Assembly: GCA_038496675.1 (NCBI GenBank)
Contig: CM076659.1
Coordinates: 18,878,580 to 18,942,579 of the forward strand
Length of the DNA: 64,000 nucleotides
From: Rachycentron canadum
Taxonomy: Eukaryota > Chordata > Actinopteri > Carangiformes > Rachycentridae
Direction: 5' to 3'
Shown here: one piece after another, positions 1 through 12,138 of the stretch
Position numbering within the stretch: position 1 is the stretch's first letter
How the letters are laid out: the number at the start of each line of letters is the position of its first letter
Position numbers and translations under genes: made by a program
The notes under the pieces: generated by a model
Databases searched by the model: none
What the model was told of the DNA's origin: nothing
What the model saw: the letters and a program-made list of their open reading frames with translations, nothing else

Positions 1-672
1 TGGGACACCTCAAATATACTTAAAGACTAAATCAAAGTTTTGCCCCATAATGAGAACCCTTATCTCTGTAGGATGTTTCTCAGAAAACCTTTGACTCATG
101 AAGTTGTTTCCTATAAAGGATGTGTGCTTCACCTCTCTTTGAGAGTCAGCCTGTGGATGTTTTTTTTTCGGACTCAAAACCTCAGCTTTTGATGGTCTGC
201 TGAAGACATTTTTCACAGACGGTCAGGCAGTGGGCTGCGGAAGATCTGATGGTGCATTTATAGAGACAATTTACCAGGTTGTTTGACAGTGGTGTAATAC
301 AAAAGTTGATATGCCCAAATTATGAAGAAAGAGATGCAGAGAAAGAAACACGGAGGGACTAGATCTGGATATTATATTTAGCCCAACATTAAGAGTGAGG
401 GGAGGGGAGGTAAAGAGAGATGAAAATAGACAGAAGCAGACTCTGGGGACAGAAATTACACTAAACTATATCTAAGATTCATGTGTCTGTCTTTGGAGAT
501 GAGGTATAGATAGGACTGATAGTCAAACGCTAACAAAACAAAAAGAGTTTTAGGTAGCAACTATGATCTTTTTTTTTATTCTTGTACAACTGCAAACCCG
601 TGTTGTGAACACACACCCTCTTTGGAGCTACACGCGCATCCAAAGAACTGGCATGTTGTGCTGAAAAGGTCT
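1..672. other. Noncoding, nothing recognised
   Basis: AT-rich sequence with a short GGGGAGGGGAGG purine run at about 399. Nothing supportable as a gene. Confidence 0.6.
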
Positions 673-713
673 CCATCCATCCATCCATCCATCCATCCAT
701 CCATCCATCCATG
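673..713. repeat. (CCAT)10 microsatellite
   Basis: About ten uninterrupted CCAT units. They create a spurious Met-Asp-Gly-Trp repeat on the minus strand. Confidence 0.97.
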
Positions 714-2231
714 GTTAGCAGCAGGCATCAGTCCCAGCATGTGCAGACCTCTCCAGACAGTTTACCCGTCTGGGGCGACACAGACACACGCATGCATGGC
801 TTTGAGCATGCGAAGCCCGCACGGGAAGAACCTAGACTGAGACATGAACACAGCACACCACTGATGTGAGGTGACAGTGTGAACCACCAAGCCACGCTGT
901 CAACCATGCTCAACTCTGACCACATGAAAATAACATTGTAAAGAAGCATGTTGTTTTCGAACCATTTTTAAAACTGCTTTAGAAAGAAAAAGAAATGTTT
1001 ATGTGCGGACACACGTACACACATACACACATACACACAGAACTTACCAATCCTATGTCATTATTCTAAGAGCCATTCCCAACCTGGGTGGTTGGACAAC
1101 AGGTCACAGGAGAAACCTGCAAGGTGCCAAAGATTTACAGAACAGAAGTTAATGAGCCTTACAAATGAAACTACTCCGGAAGAAGGAAAATGGATGTGAG
1201 ATACATGATGAGTGGTTAAAAGTATTATGTTTTTACTTTTATAATTATAAGGGTAAAAAAAAACAAACAAAAAAAAAAAGTTGTGTACCACTGATTTACA
1301 GCATAATTATATTATTTGGAAAATTTTACATTAAAAAACACTTTTTTTTTTCATAAATCACTAGGTAGAAAAAGAGGAATTAAAGCACAGAGAGTCTAAG
1401 TTAGAGGAGATATGGATTTCTACATCAATAAGATTGATACAGCGGCAGAAAGACGAAGAAAGAGGCTCTGCATTAATTCACTTCTTCATGCTAGATTAGA
1501 TGTCAGATTTCCATACAGAGGGAAGAGGAGGATAAATAGGAAGACGGATGAGAAACACTGGGACAGTGGTTCTGCGAAATTAGATGGATTTCTGGATGGA
1601 GAAGAAGAAAAGACTCGCTCTGTGACTTTGTATTACCCGTGACATCATATCTGAGCTCACATCTCCATCTCTTCTCCATAGTCCAGGAAGTGAGATATAT
1701 CTACTGTAGACATGTGTGGACTGAGAACTGCACAGACATACACACAAAACACACATTTGCACTTTAATGTATGAGTTATTGGAAAAACATGATGTTAACG
1801 CTGCAGTAACACACAGGAAGACGAGGCTGCACAATAAGCACGGACACACAAAATAAAAGTGAAAAAAATTGTCTGTCTGTCACTGTCACTGCACACACTG
1901 TTAATGTACTAGCTTTACACACAGAAGCAGAGAGGTGGATACACAATAACGCAGATACATATACACAAAGAATCAAAAACAGATGCACAATCACTGCAGA
2001 CCTCTCTCACTTATACACACGCACACACCACATTACTCTGCACACACTGGCACACACCGAAACGCAAAATAACACACGTGTGACGCACATGGCAAGAGTC
2101 AACAGCAGACATACAAAAACACACTCATTAAACTCACACTAACACACAAAACCAGTGCACTCAGGCACATTGTAAATGTAGAAATGGGCCCCAAACACAC
2201 CCCATCACTACACTTTAACACACTTTAAATG
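714..2231. other. Noncoding; degenerate CA-rich sequence
   Basis: From about 1010 and especially 1735-2290 the plus strand is full of imperfect CACACA wording, probably decayed microsatellite. No exon-like frames. Confidence 0.6.
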
Positions 2232-2267
2232 TCTCTCTCTCGATCTCTTTCTCTCTCTCTCTCTCTC
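2232..2267. repeat. Interrupted (CT)n
   Basis: CT dinucleotides broken by CGAT and TT, following a long CA-rich stretch. Confidence 0.9.
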
Positions 2268-2883
2268 ATTTACTCAAACACACAGACACACAGGGGAAGG
2301 TTGTGGTGTCCACGTGGCTGTGTGGTTTTAGGCTCAGCTGGATCGGCCCGAGGTGAAGGAAATGTTAGACTTTCTTCTTCTCCCACTGCTTCTCTTCTAT
2401 TTCACCTTCTTTTAACCTTTTTCATTTTCTATTATCTTCACCCTCCATCCGTTCTCCGCTTGTTCCCCCTTCTTCCATTTCTGCCAATTTAAGTCAACAC
2501 ACAAGATAACAGGACAATTCACATATTACAGCATCAAAGGGTCAATATTCAGAGAATAATTCATCTCTAAATATGTTTTAAAAAAATAAATTAAACAAAA
2601 AAAGACAAAGGGTATGATTTATTTTTTCCACTTCCTCACAGGGCTGTCAGTCCATTTCTCTCTCAACCACTTATTTTACTTTCCCTGTCATCCCCCTCTT
2701 ACACCCCTCCTCCCCCTCTCCCGCCTCCTTTGGACATTTTAAGCCATTATAAAGCCTGGTTTGGCAGCGTGGTGTGTGTTCATGTGGTGCCGCTCTGTAA
2801 AAGACCGAGATTGAAGCTTTGTGGAAAATCCTTGCTTCCCTCTTAAATACACCCGGCATCACTGTCCAAGGTCCCGAGGGGCA

Positions 2884-2920
2884 GGGGAGGGGAGGGGAAG
2901 AGAGGAGGAGGGGAGGGGGG
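2884..2920 (+). repeat. G-quadruplex-type G-tract cluster
   Basis: GGGG-A-GGGG-A-GGGG, a 12-base purine linker, then GGGG-A-GGGGGG. That gives five runs of at least four G on the plus strand, inside a longer polypurine tract (about 2876-2965). Confidence 0.75.
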
Positions 2921-3058
2921 AGAGAAAAATATAGGGTAGAGGGTGGTGGCGGGGGAGGAAAAGAGTTGAGGGATGATTGAAGTTCTGAAGTCATTTAAAA
3001 GGAGGCGGCAGGAGGGTCCTAGAAAGGGAGGAGGGGGATGAGTGTGGCTTGAAGGAGG

Positions 3059-3059
<1 letters not shown>

Positions 3060-3107
<48 letters not shown>
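3060..3107. repeat. (GATA)12 microsatellite
   Basis: About twelve uninterrupted GATA units between purine-rich flanks. Confidence 0.97.
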
Positions 3108-3108
<1 letters not shown>

Positions 3109-3712
3109 AGGACATAGACAAATGAAAGAAAAGAACAGAGAGAGAGTTAAATTATCCCTCTGAAATAAACTTGGCTCCTCTATCTGAGTAAACTAGCATG
3201 GTCCTAACAGAAGACAAACAACAACCGGCTCTTCAAAGGAAAAAGAGCTGATTTAGTCATTGACCCTCTAATTCAAATCTTGACTTCTGTCCACAAACAT
3301 GCTAATGCAGTTAAATTGTCTCGATAAAACGGAACCCATTATTTCAGTTTTGACACAGTGACTTTTATTTCCCTGCATTTGGAATATAAAAGACGGAGCT
3401 TGACACAATGGCCTCACACACAAGCAGAGTCCGGCCAATTATCATAAAGTGCACTGACCCAGAGACAGAGACAGATAAGCTGACACTGGACACTGAGCTG
3501 AGCTGGAGAAGTAACAGAGGTAATGGGCTCCATATGTGTCTGAGTGCCACATTTAGAGCCCAGTATCTGTCCTTATCCACTGCATTCCAGCCTGGACAAA
3601 CACACACACACACGCATGTGCGCACTAAAAGTGGTGTTGGAAACAACTGACCAGTGTATGTCAGCTGAATGCTTGTGTCTGCAGTCATCTAAGTATGTTT
3701 GGAAAAGTATGA

Positions 3713-3714
<2 letters not shown>

Positions 3715-3787
<73 letters not shown>
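3715..3787. repeat. (CA)36 microsatellite
   Basis: About 73 bp of pure CA, among the longest simple repeats in the window. A shorter CA run lies at 3600-3614. Confidence 0.98.
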
Positions 3788-3792
<5 letters not shown>

Positions 3793-5254
3793 ATGAGTAT
3801 AACAAAGGAGCCGCCTGAGAGACCACAGTGATGTTTGCCCTCCTCCTGCTTTGTGTTGCATTTTCAGACCTCATAAAGTCGTGTTTTTCAGTTATGCACC
3901 ACAAGGTCAGAGAAGGATTTTGTTCTCAACTAATCAGCCTCATTTGTTTTTCTCACTGTGGCTGGAGTGCCTATTTGTGTTTGGTGGCACAGTATAGGGA
4001 TGCTGCTACTTTAGAGCCAAACAGTTTTTCAGAGCCAGTAATTGCTCTGAATTAGTGGTGGGATGCTGAGATGAGAGGCAACATTTTTCAGGTTAACAGT
4101 GTGTTGATTTTTGACATTTTGATGGACTAGCAGTAACCTGTATTAATGTGGATTGAAATCATCTTGATGGCATTTACCGTATGTTAAGATTTGAGTGTGT
4201 TGCGCCAACGAGGATCAACGATCTGGACTCACGAGGGCTTGTATTTTTCAGTTTTTTCAAAGGAGGAGTTCAATTAATCAAATTCCCTTGGATTTTATTT
4301 TAAGTATAACTATTATAACTAACTAACTATATATAAATTTTTTTCCCATGCAGATTCTTAAACCTAGATAGGACTGACTTAGTAATGCTCCATTTAATGA
4401 TTTAACATCACTTTAAACAATTACAAACTTAATACAGATATTTTCTCAGTAGAACAATTTCTTGAACATTTTGGTTTGCTTTTATCAAAAGAGCAAAACA
4501 CCATAAAGAAGTTTGCCATTTGTTGCTCAGATGGTTCTTCCTCCAGTCTCATTCCTGTCTGCTCTTCGCTCATTTGTTTTGAAAATGAAACCACATCAGT
4601 CAGTCGAGGATCAGCACCGTCTTCCCTTGTGGTGTAAACGTCTGCACTACAAGGCTAATGCGAATGTTAGTTTAAAGCCAGAACAAGGCAGGAATATTCA
4701 GTTTACTGTTGGATTAATGGTGATTTATTATTATTATTTTATTTTATTTTTTACTGTTTAAATAGTAACTACAGTAAATAGCACATGGGATAAGTAAGGA
4801 CTCCAGTCTACTGTTTCCATATGTGCTTTTCTGAATGCATTGATGTTTTCTTACTACTGGCTTTAGAAATTCCCCCTTGAGGACAATGACGTGGAATTGA
4901 AATGAATTGATTTCCACCCCGTGCTTACTGTGGTATGCTGAGTAGACGCATATGGAAAACTTTAGCTTGCACTCATCATGCTAACCCATGGGTCTTGCAA
5001 CACAGCATAGCCGATGGGTTTTGACATTAATTTCTAGAGAACAATTTGAAGGCCAGTTTTAATCTTCCCATGACCCACTTTTGCTCCAGAACCAGACTTT
5101 GACAAAACACTGGGTATATTTCTTAAGGTTCAGGACCTAAAATGAGACGTGAGTCTGTTTCTGTTGGGTCACAACATGGCAAGGGAATGTTTTCATTAGA
5201 CTGGCTCCCAGAGAGGCAGACTATATTTAAAGTTTGCATACACACCCTGCATGT
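3788..5254. other. Noncoding, nothing recognised
   Basis: AT-rich unique-looking sequence. Short frames only (longest about 82 codons at 4513-4761, without splice or homology support). Confidence 0.6.
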
Positions 5255-5388
5255 CAGCATTTCTTAAACTATGGATCAGGACCCTGTAATGGGTCATGGA
5301 CCCTTCATGGGTCAATTAAACAGGGTCTCACGGGTGAGGAGCTAATTGTACACGGTTTGCTGGCTGAAAAAAAGTGAAAGAACCACTG
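5255..5388. mobile_element. Degraded hAT-type MITE
   Basis: The left end CAGCATTTCTTAAACT and the right end AGTGAAAGAACCACTG are imperfect inverted repeats. Both resemble the 'CAGTGGTTCTCAAACT' terminus of vertebrate hAT non-autonomous elements. The 134-bp interior has the GGATCAGGACCCTGTAATGG / GGGTCATGGACCC wording common in such elements. No 8-bp target duplication is preserved. Confidence 0.5.
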
Positions 5389-8300
5389 GAGTAGACAAAC
5401 TCACCTCATGACACCACTAGTTAGCCTGACATTTGACTGTCCACAGGGAGGCATGGAACAGAACCTGACAGAGGGAGGGAAAGGCAGAAAGATGGAGTGC
5501 AGACAGATTGTGTGTTTCTGTCATTATGCGTGGAGCAAATTAGTCCCCATGGAACATCAAACATGTCAAAAACACTAACTCAGATCCCACACAGTCCCCA
5601 GTTACTCTGCAATTCTCCAGCCACACAGCTTCAAAATATTTGCCAGGTACCCGAAACTCCACAACATATTCGCTTTCACGCCGTGAGAAAGTATCATTCA
5701 ACAGACATCAGAGAAGAACCAATGAACTCAAATCAGGTTGTAAGACAGTATCACTCAAATTTTATGTTTACAATTATGAAGGTTTTTGGATCTGGTCCTG
5801 GTTCCTTCTTGTATGGCACATTTGGCATTCATTTAAAATTTTTCAATCTTTAAAAATGATTTAACATTCCGAATGTCATACTCTTAATAGTTAATCTGAT
5901 AAATCACTTCAACTTCCACCACCAACAATTTCTTTCATAAAGGACAAGGGGCAACTTTGTTTAGAAAGCTATGTCAGACAATCCACAAAGATCTATTTAA
6001 AGATAAAATGAGTGTCTTTGATCCAACAATCTTACATTAAATATTTAATAAACTGCACGACTACAATGTTAGGTAAAGAAAAATGTAAAATTCAACCTTC
6101 TCTCTTGGAGTTTGATCGTGGCCATCCGCACCATCTGTCAACAAGATTCTCATTATGTACTGAAGCTGGAAAGTTCTTTTTTTTTTTTTTTTTTTTAACA
6201 TCAATATGCATTTTCCAGAAAAGTTATTTCCTTCTTTAAAATCAGGAGATGGGGGAACGTGTGATTCCTGCCGACTGAGACAGGAACAGCGATATATTGG
6301 CGCCCTGATTCCCCCTGTTGCACACCTCAACCTCATTTTGGCAGGGGTTAAGACTTGTGTGCAGTGGCCATACATCATTTTTGTCTCCAATATAATGAAT
6401 TCTGGTTGAAGGACCACAGTTCTCAGCTGCATTTTGCCCTCTGTCTGTCAAATGACATATCTAATCTGAGGTATGAGAGACTTTTATTTTGATGAAACAT
6501 GGAGGATAGGGCTCTGTTTTTTTTTTTTTTTTAAAGATTAGAAGTTTTGCCAATTTTAGTAGTAGTATAATTAAAGGCCAAAGATTAAGAATAATTCATG
6601 TAACTACTATTTACTGGCTCTAGCTTATTCTTAATTTATATGAATAAAGTAATTATTCAATTGGATTCAGTCATAATTACATCTTACTCTGTTCATCCTC
6701 ACCTAACTTTTTGCTGTTTTTAGGTCGTACTACTGCTACATAGATAACACTAGCATTAACAACTGTTTACCTATAAGTTTAGAAGAAAGGTTGTGAGTTC
6801 AGCATTTTTTAGGTTCGGCATTTATTTCTTGGTGGAAAGCAACACCAATGGTAACTCTTGTCTCTAACGCATCCTTTCCTTGACTGAAGTTAGCATGCTA
6901 ATCAGCTAGCCCCGGCCCGTCCCGACGCTGATAGCGACTCACTGCAGCCTCCAGGCAAGAGATCCTATTCGTCGCCAGAGAAAGTGTACAAAATGCCCCT
7001 TCAGAAGATGGACCCTCTCTAATGGCTTTTGTTTCAGGAGCTGTGTGGAAGACATCTTTTTTTTTTCTAGTTCAGAGACAAATTTGTTTCTGCTGTGAAA
7101 CATCAACAAAACTCTGACTGGTGTTTAGCTGAATAGACATAGACAGTAAGTCTGTTGTTTTAGCGGGAGTCAAGCAGTGGGGACAAACGTCTGTGTTTGT
7201 GTTCTGTCTGACTGACAGAGCTGCAGCTGGTGAGTCTTTGGGTGATCTTATACAAGACTGCTGAAGCATGAAATCATTAGATTGTCACTTCACATTACCT
7301 TGAGATTGTGAGAATAGAAGAAGTGAGTATGTTTGTGAGAAAGAAGAGAGATTTTTGAGCTTTTTATCAAAGGAACTTTTTTACGTTTTACGTTCTGCTT
7401 CTGTTCTGCTTCTTTTCTCCTCTCTACTTGGCTCCTTTTTTTTTTTTTTTTTTTTTTCTTACTTTACTTTGATGATGTCGCTGCTTATCTCAGGAGCCAA
7501 AACCAGGTTGGAAAGAGCCACAGACAAGTTTCATGCCACTGCAAAGCAGCACCTCAAACAACAGCGTTTCTCTTGAAATTTACCTTCAACCCCAGAGAGC
7601 ATGTTTAGCATGAAAGAGCCACAAGAGAGAACACTGTTAGAGAGGGAACAGTGTTGTCCATCGCAGCATGACGCACAAAACAACGTTGTGTGTATTTGAG
7701 GCCTGATGAGTGCAAGCTGTGTGACATTGGAAGCCATATACTAAAAGAAATACTTCTTTTTGGTGTTTGAGTGCAGGCTGTTTGGCTTTATCATGAGTAC
7801 AACAGTCCTCTAACTGCTTAGCAGTTGGCCATCACAACATGAAAGCTCAGCAGCAAAAGATACCCTGTGTTTGATGAAGGCTGGAATGGCAATTACAGAA
7901 ACAAAGCCAAATTACAAAGGGGAGCCTTTTCTGTTTTCTGTTGGTGTACAGATGTAAACAATTTTAGCATGAAAACCAGATATCAAAGACAAATAAACCT
8001 ATTTGAAGAGTGGCTCGCACTTTCAGAAAGAAAGCAACATGGTCAGGACACTATAATTTTGTGTTGTTGTGTGTGTTTGTGGGGAAACTTAAAGCCTTAC
8101 AGTTCGGCCACTTGGAACTCAATGCTGCAAAGCTGGAGAGACGACGGACAGTTACCATAGATGGCGTAAATCCTTTAAGCATGAAAGCAAAAATGGCACA
8201 TTAACTATCTGGCATCGCATGTGTGCCAGATTGCTGCAGAGAGAAAAGGCAGCGCGGGGCTAATCAGATTTTGGGATTTTTCAGTAACTTGGCTATTTGA

Positions 8301-8563
8301 GGTAGTGTGAGCACTTTCAGCTTGAAAGCCTAACAACCAAAGAGAATATGTTGTAGGGGGAGGTTTCAGTCAAAAGGATTAATTAACACTAAATGGCTGT
8401 TTTAAGATAAGAGGACTCTGTCTTACTAAGGCCAAATGAGTCTGTTTGATCCAACATCTCACCCTCTCTCACTCTTTTTATGTATGAGAGGATGTGTGTG
8501 TTTGTGCATGCATGCTCGTGAAAGAGAGCACACCAATGACTAGTTGTGTTAGAAGAGCTCTGG

Positions 8564-8600
<37 letters not shown>
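5389..8600. other. Noncoding; several T-runs and a poly(A) at the gap
   Basis: Poly(T) at 6177-6196, 6517-6532 and 7436-7457; a perfect TTAGCATGCTAA palindrome at about 6891; poly(A)37 at 8564-8600. The 118-codon frame at 5497-5853 has no recognisable domain. Confidence 0.6.
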
Positions 8601-9000
8601 NNNNNNNNNNNNNNNNNNNNNNNNNNNNNNNNNNNNNNNNNNNNNNNNNNNNNNNNNNNNNNNNNNNNNNNNNNNNNNNNNNNNNNNNNNNNNNNNNNNN
8701 NNNNNNNNNNNNNNNNNNNNNNNNNNNNNNNNNNNNNNNNNNNNNNNNNNNNNNNNNNNNNNNNNNNNNNNNNNNNNNNNNNNNNNNNNNNNNNNNNNNN
8801 NNNNNNNNNNNNNNNNNNNNNNNNNNNNNNNNNNNNNNNNNNNNNNNNNNNNNNNNNNNNNNNNNNNNNNNNNNNNNNNNNNNNNNNNNNNNNNNNNNNN
8901 NNNNNNNNNNNNNNNNNNNNNNNNNNNNNNNNNNNNNNNNNNNNNNNNNNNNNNNNNNNNNNNNNNNNNNNNNNNNNNNNNNNNNNNNNNNNNNNNNNNN
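8601..9000. other. Assembly gap (400 N)
   Basis: Exactly 400 undetermined bases. It is bounded on the left by a 37-base poly(A) run (8564-8600) and on the right by (AT)7 (9001-9014). Open frames that appear to cross it are artefacts. Confidence 0.99.
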
Positions 9001-11593
9001 ATATATATATATATGAAATAAAAAAAAGAGCTGCCTTCTCATAGCTGTCCAAAAAAGCGAAATTTTCAATAAGTCATCCTGTGTGTGCCAACCCTCCAAG
9101 CCACGATCGACACCCCAGAGGAAGCGGTGGCTGCCGTCTCTCCAATACTGCGCTCAGCACCGACAACACTCACAGTTTTAAAGTAAAAGAGAGCGAAATA
9201 CAAGTGGGGGTGTGATGGAAAGTGAGAGAGCTGGCAGAGAGTGAAAAAGTTCGAAGGTAGCACTTCAGAGCTTATAGGAATGCAAATGTATTGAACCCTT
9301 TAGTTTTATCGCCGATATAACACCAGTGAAACTCATACATAAGTTACTTATATGTTTGCATGAGAAACATGGTTTGTCATTGAGGAATACCTCTGAGGTA
9401 GAGCCATGTAGTAGGTCAGGTATAGCTCCCCAGCGGGATCTGCATGAGCATAAAACATAATAGAAATGTCAGCACACCTGTCATCAACGCACAGCGCTGT
9501 CACATGCCGTCTATGTCCTAATTCTGTGGTTATAATAGGCTGACAAGGGGTGTCCCATTACAAATGCTCCTCCAATTGTATCCAGGAAATGCTGCCTTCT
9601 TTTGCCTGAATCTGGAGAATACACCTAGTATCTTTTTTTTTTTTTTTTTTTTTTGTGGCCCTCAGTATACAATAATCTAGACACAATCCACACTGCTTAC
9701 CAGTCAACAGATGATTGCAACTTTAAATTTAGGAATAATGACACAATCTCATCATATCTACAGGCCACTTATGATCAATCACTTTTAAATATACTGTATC
9801 ACCTGAATGAAATTAAAAAAAAAAGCCATTGCGGGGTTTTGAAATTCAAACGGCTGTTTCTGGTTAGAAGGTGATACTTGTGTTATAGAGCCTCTGGCCT
9901 CTGTCACCAATAGGTTTTCTGAAGAGCGGTTTTGAAGGACAGAGTGGCTGCTTCGCTGTCAGCATCAAGCAGTGCCTGACTCCGCCTAACTCCAGGCCAA
10001 ACCAAAAACAGGCAAAGACTTCAGTGCATGCCAATTTGTGGAAAGCAAACACTTAAGTCACTCAAAAAAAAAAAAAAAAACTATGAAGGGAGGATTTAGC
10101 CATTGTGACCTAAACCATTTGTGGTCATTTAGTGAACTGCAGTTTTTGGCACTTCCCCGTAGCCTCAGTGGTTACTGCTGGATAAACTCAAGGTATTGAC
10201 TCAGTTTACTATTGCATTTAGTATTTATCAGCTGCATTTGAAGCATTTCTTTCTTTTGGCCGAGTCTATAGCCAACTAATTTAAGTTTAATTTAAATGTA
10301 TATACTGTTAAAATACCTCGCCAAATGTGTCTTTTAGGGAATGCAATTGCTGACTAGAAATATGCTCACTAGCAGTTTTTTTTTTTTTTTTCCAGTCAAC
10401 AAAAGGCTACATTCTCTTATTGCACTTATGATCTAGGGAGGTGGTTGGTGTAAATTATGTGACTGAACCCGAAGACAATGACCAAGTGGGCTGAGTTGGC
10501 TAAAGCATAACCATAAAAATGTTAATTATGCTTCAGTCGCCATCAGTGGATACCGAAGGAACGCTGTAGTTAAAGTCAAGAGAGACAGAGAGGCAGGGGT
10601 GTAGTGGAGATTGAACTAATGTATATGCAGGTGAGCACAGAGCACAGCCACATCTTTTGAGTATTTTGAGTACACCCACTGCTCTGCCTGATTAACATTT
10701 AAAGAAGATGCAGTATGCCTTCCTCCCATACTAATTACTCTGCTAAAATATAGGATGAGAGGGATGAGATGATTACTTTTTTGAGGTGATATGCATCCAA
10801 GAGTTGTTTGCTGAGCATGCATGCTGCTTTTAGGAGCACCTTGCTTCGCATTCATTAAATTATACACGTGCACATTTTGCGAGCTCCCCGGTGCAGATTT
10901 GGTCCTCGGCTGCAGCCCAGTTGAGCAGCTGGAAGTTTAATATATCACTTGTAGTTAGCGCAGACGAGAAAGACCATTCGTTTGTGATGCCTGTGACCCT
11001 GAAGTTGCTTTAAGACCAACATTTCCAGCTACTTCTGCTTTCTCTGATTTACTTAAGAAAAAATTAGCTGACGTGCTCTCTGCAGCCTACAACTGCAGCA
11101 ATCCAAATGTCTCAAGTTATTCCTCTGCATAAGGAAACGCTTGAGAAACTTACCAAACCTTTCATTTTTATAACATGGTAATTTGGGAGACAATGGAAAC
11201 TGTCAAACCAGCGCTTTAATGTACTGCTTTGATGATTTCTGTCAGAAACTGGTAACTTTTAGGAGGCTACGCCATTTAATTTCAATCCCTTGTTTTCCAT
11301 ATTGCTGCATCATTGCTAAACCTCTGAGAGAGAGGGAAAAAAAAAAAGCATCAGAATCCAGGAAGCTGACATATCTTCAGGCCATGAATAAAATGATTTA
11401 CATAAGGCCTTTTGAAATGTTGCTCAAATAAACACAGAATAAAACCAAGACATTAAAGAAATAAATGACATCGGAGCCATCAGAGCACAGACACAGGCCC
11501 CTCTGCTTCCCCATCATTTTAACAAATAAACAAATAAATAAATAAATAAATACACAATGTGCATGGGAAAGGAAGTGAGGTCTTTAATATTTG

Positions 11594-11633
11594 ATCACAC
11601 AGGCGGATTGCCATGACAACCCGCCTGTGTGAT
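11594..11633. repeat. Perfect 13-bp inverted repeat (hairpin)
   Basis: ATCACACAGGCGG at 11594-11606 is exactly complementary to CCGCCTGTGTGAT at 11621-11633, with a 14-base loop. It precedes a 200-bp polypurine tract. It could be a cruciform or the remains of a small inverted-repeat element. Confidence 0.85.
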
Positions 11634-11639
11634 TGTGAG

Positions 11640-11835
11640 TGGCAGCTGTCACGATGAAGAGAGACAAGCAGATGGAGAGAGCAAAAAGAGAACAAAGGTC
11701 AGGGAATGGAAAGGAGATGAAGCAAAGTGGGGAAAAAAAGGAGGAAGAGACAACAAAAACACAGAAATCGAGAGTCAGGAAGAGGAAAGAGAACAGAGAG
11801 AGGTTGCGTCTGATATAGAAATAGGAGCGAGTTAG
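11640..11835 (+). repeat. Purine-rich tract
   Basis: Almost pure A/G for about 200 bp (GAGAGA, GGAGGAAGAGA and similar). The 68-codon frame through it is a composition artefact. Confidence 0.8.
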
Positions 11836-12138
11836 AGAGGAGAATATTGGTGTTGTCAACCTCAGGCTTCTGTGACTTTAGCTGGGTATGTTTTACTGGC
11901 TCAAGCTGAATCTGTGATGGAGTGAGGAAGACATATATAATCACACAAAAAATGCAAATAATCTAATGCCCAACCACCCCTTTATTGCCATACGTGTGGA
12001 GAGACTGAAGGAGTGAGCGGGGCTGGGTACTTTCCAGCAACAGTAAGAGTTGCTCACATATATCTGACAATTAGCCAACTAGCTAATGTTAGCCCTTGCA
12101 TCAGTCAGTGTCATCATCTGCTGGCCATTCATACCCAC

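Larger units (their letters stand above)
9015..12138. other. Noncoding between the gap and the Tc1-like element
   Basis: Poly(T) at 9632-9654, poly(A) at 10065-10080, (AAAT)n at about 11521-11550, and the hairpin and purine tract listed separately. A short GC-richer patch at 9090-9160 has open frames on both strands but no convincing splice sites. Confidence 0.55.

Noticed and set aside
938..960. GTAAAGAAGCATGT, similar to part of miR-1
   Set aside because: The seed end differs and no complementary arm forms a precursor hairpin.
3544..3904. Thr-His and Cys-Val repeat proteins
   Set aside because: Translations of the (CA)36 microsatellite. The same applies to frames at 16.6, 36.6, 44.4 and 51.5 kb.
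8389..9099. Open frames spanning the N gap
   Set aside because: Length is created by undetermined bases.
9064..9177. GC-richer patch open on both strands next to the gap
   Set aside because: Acceptor and donor candidates are poor, and open frames on both strands suggest composition rather than coding.
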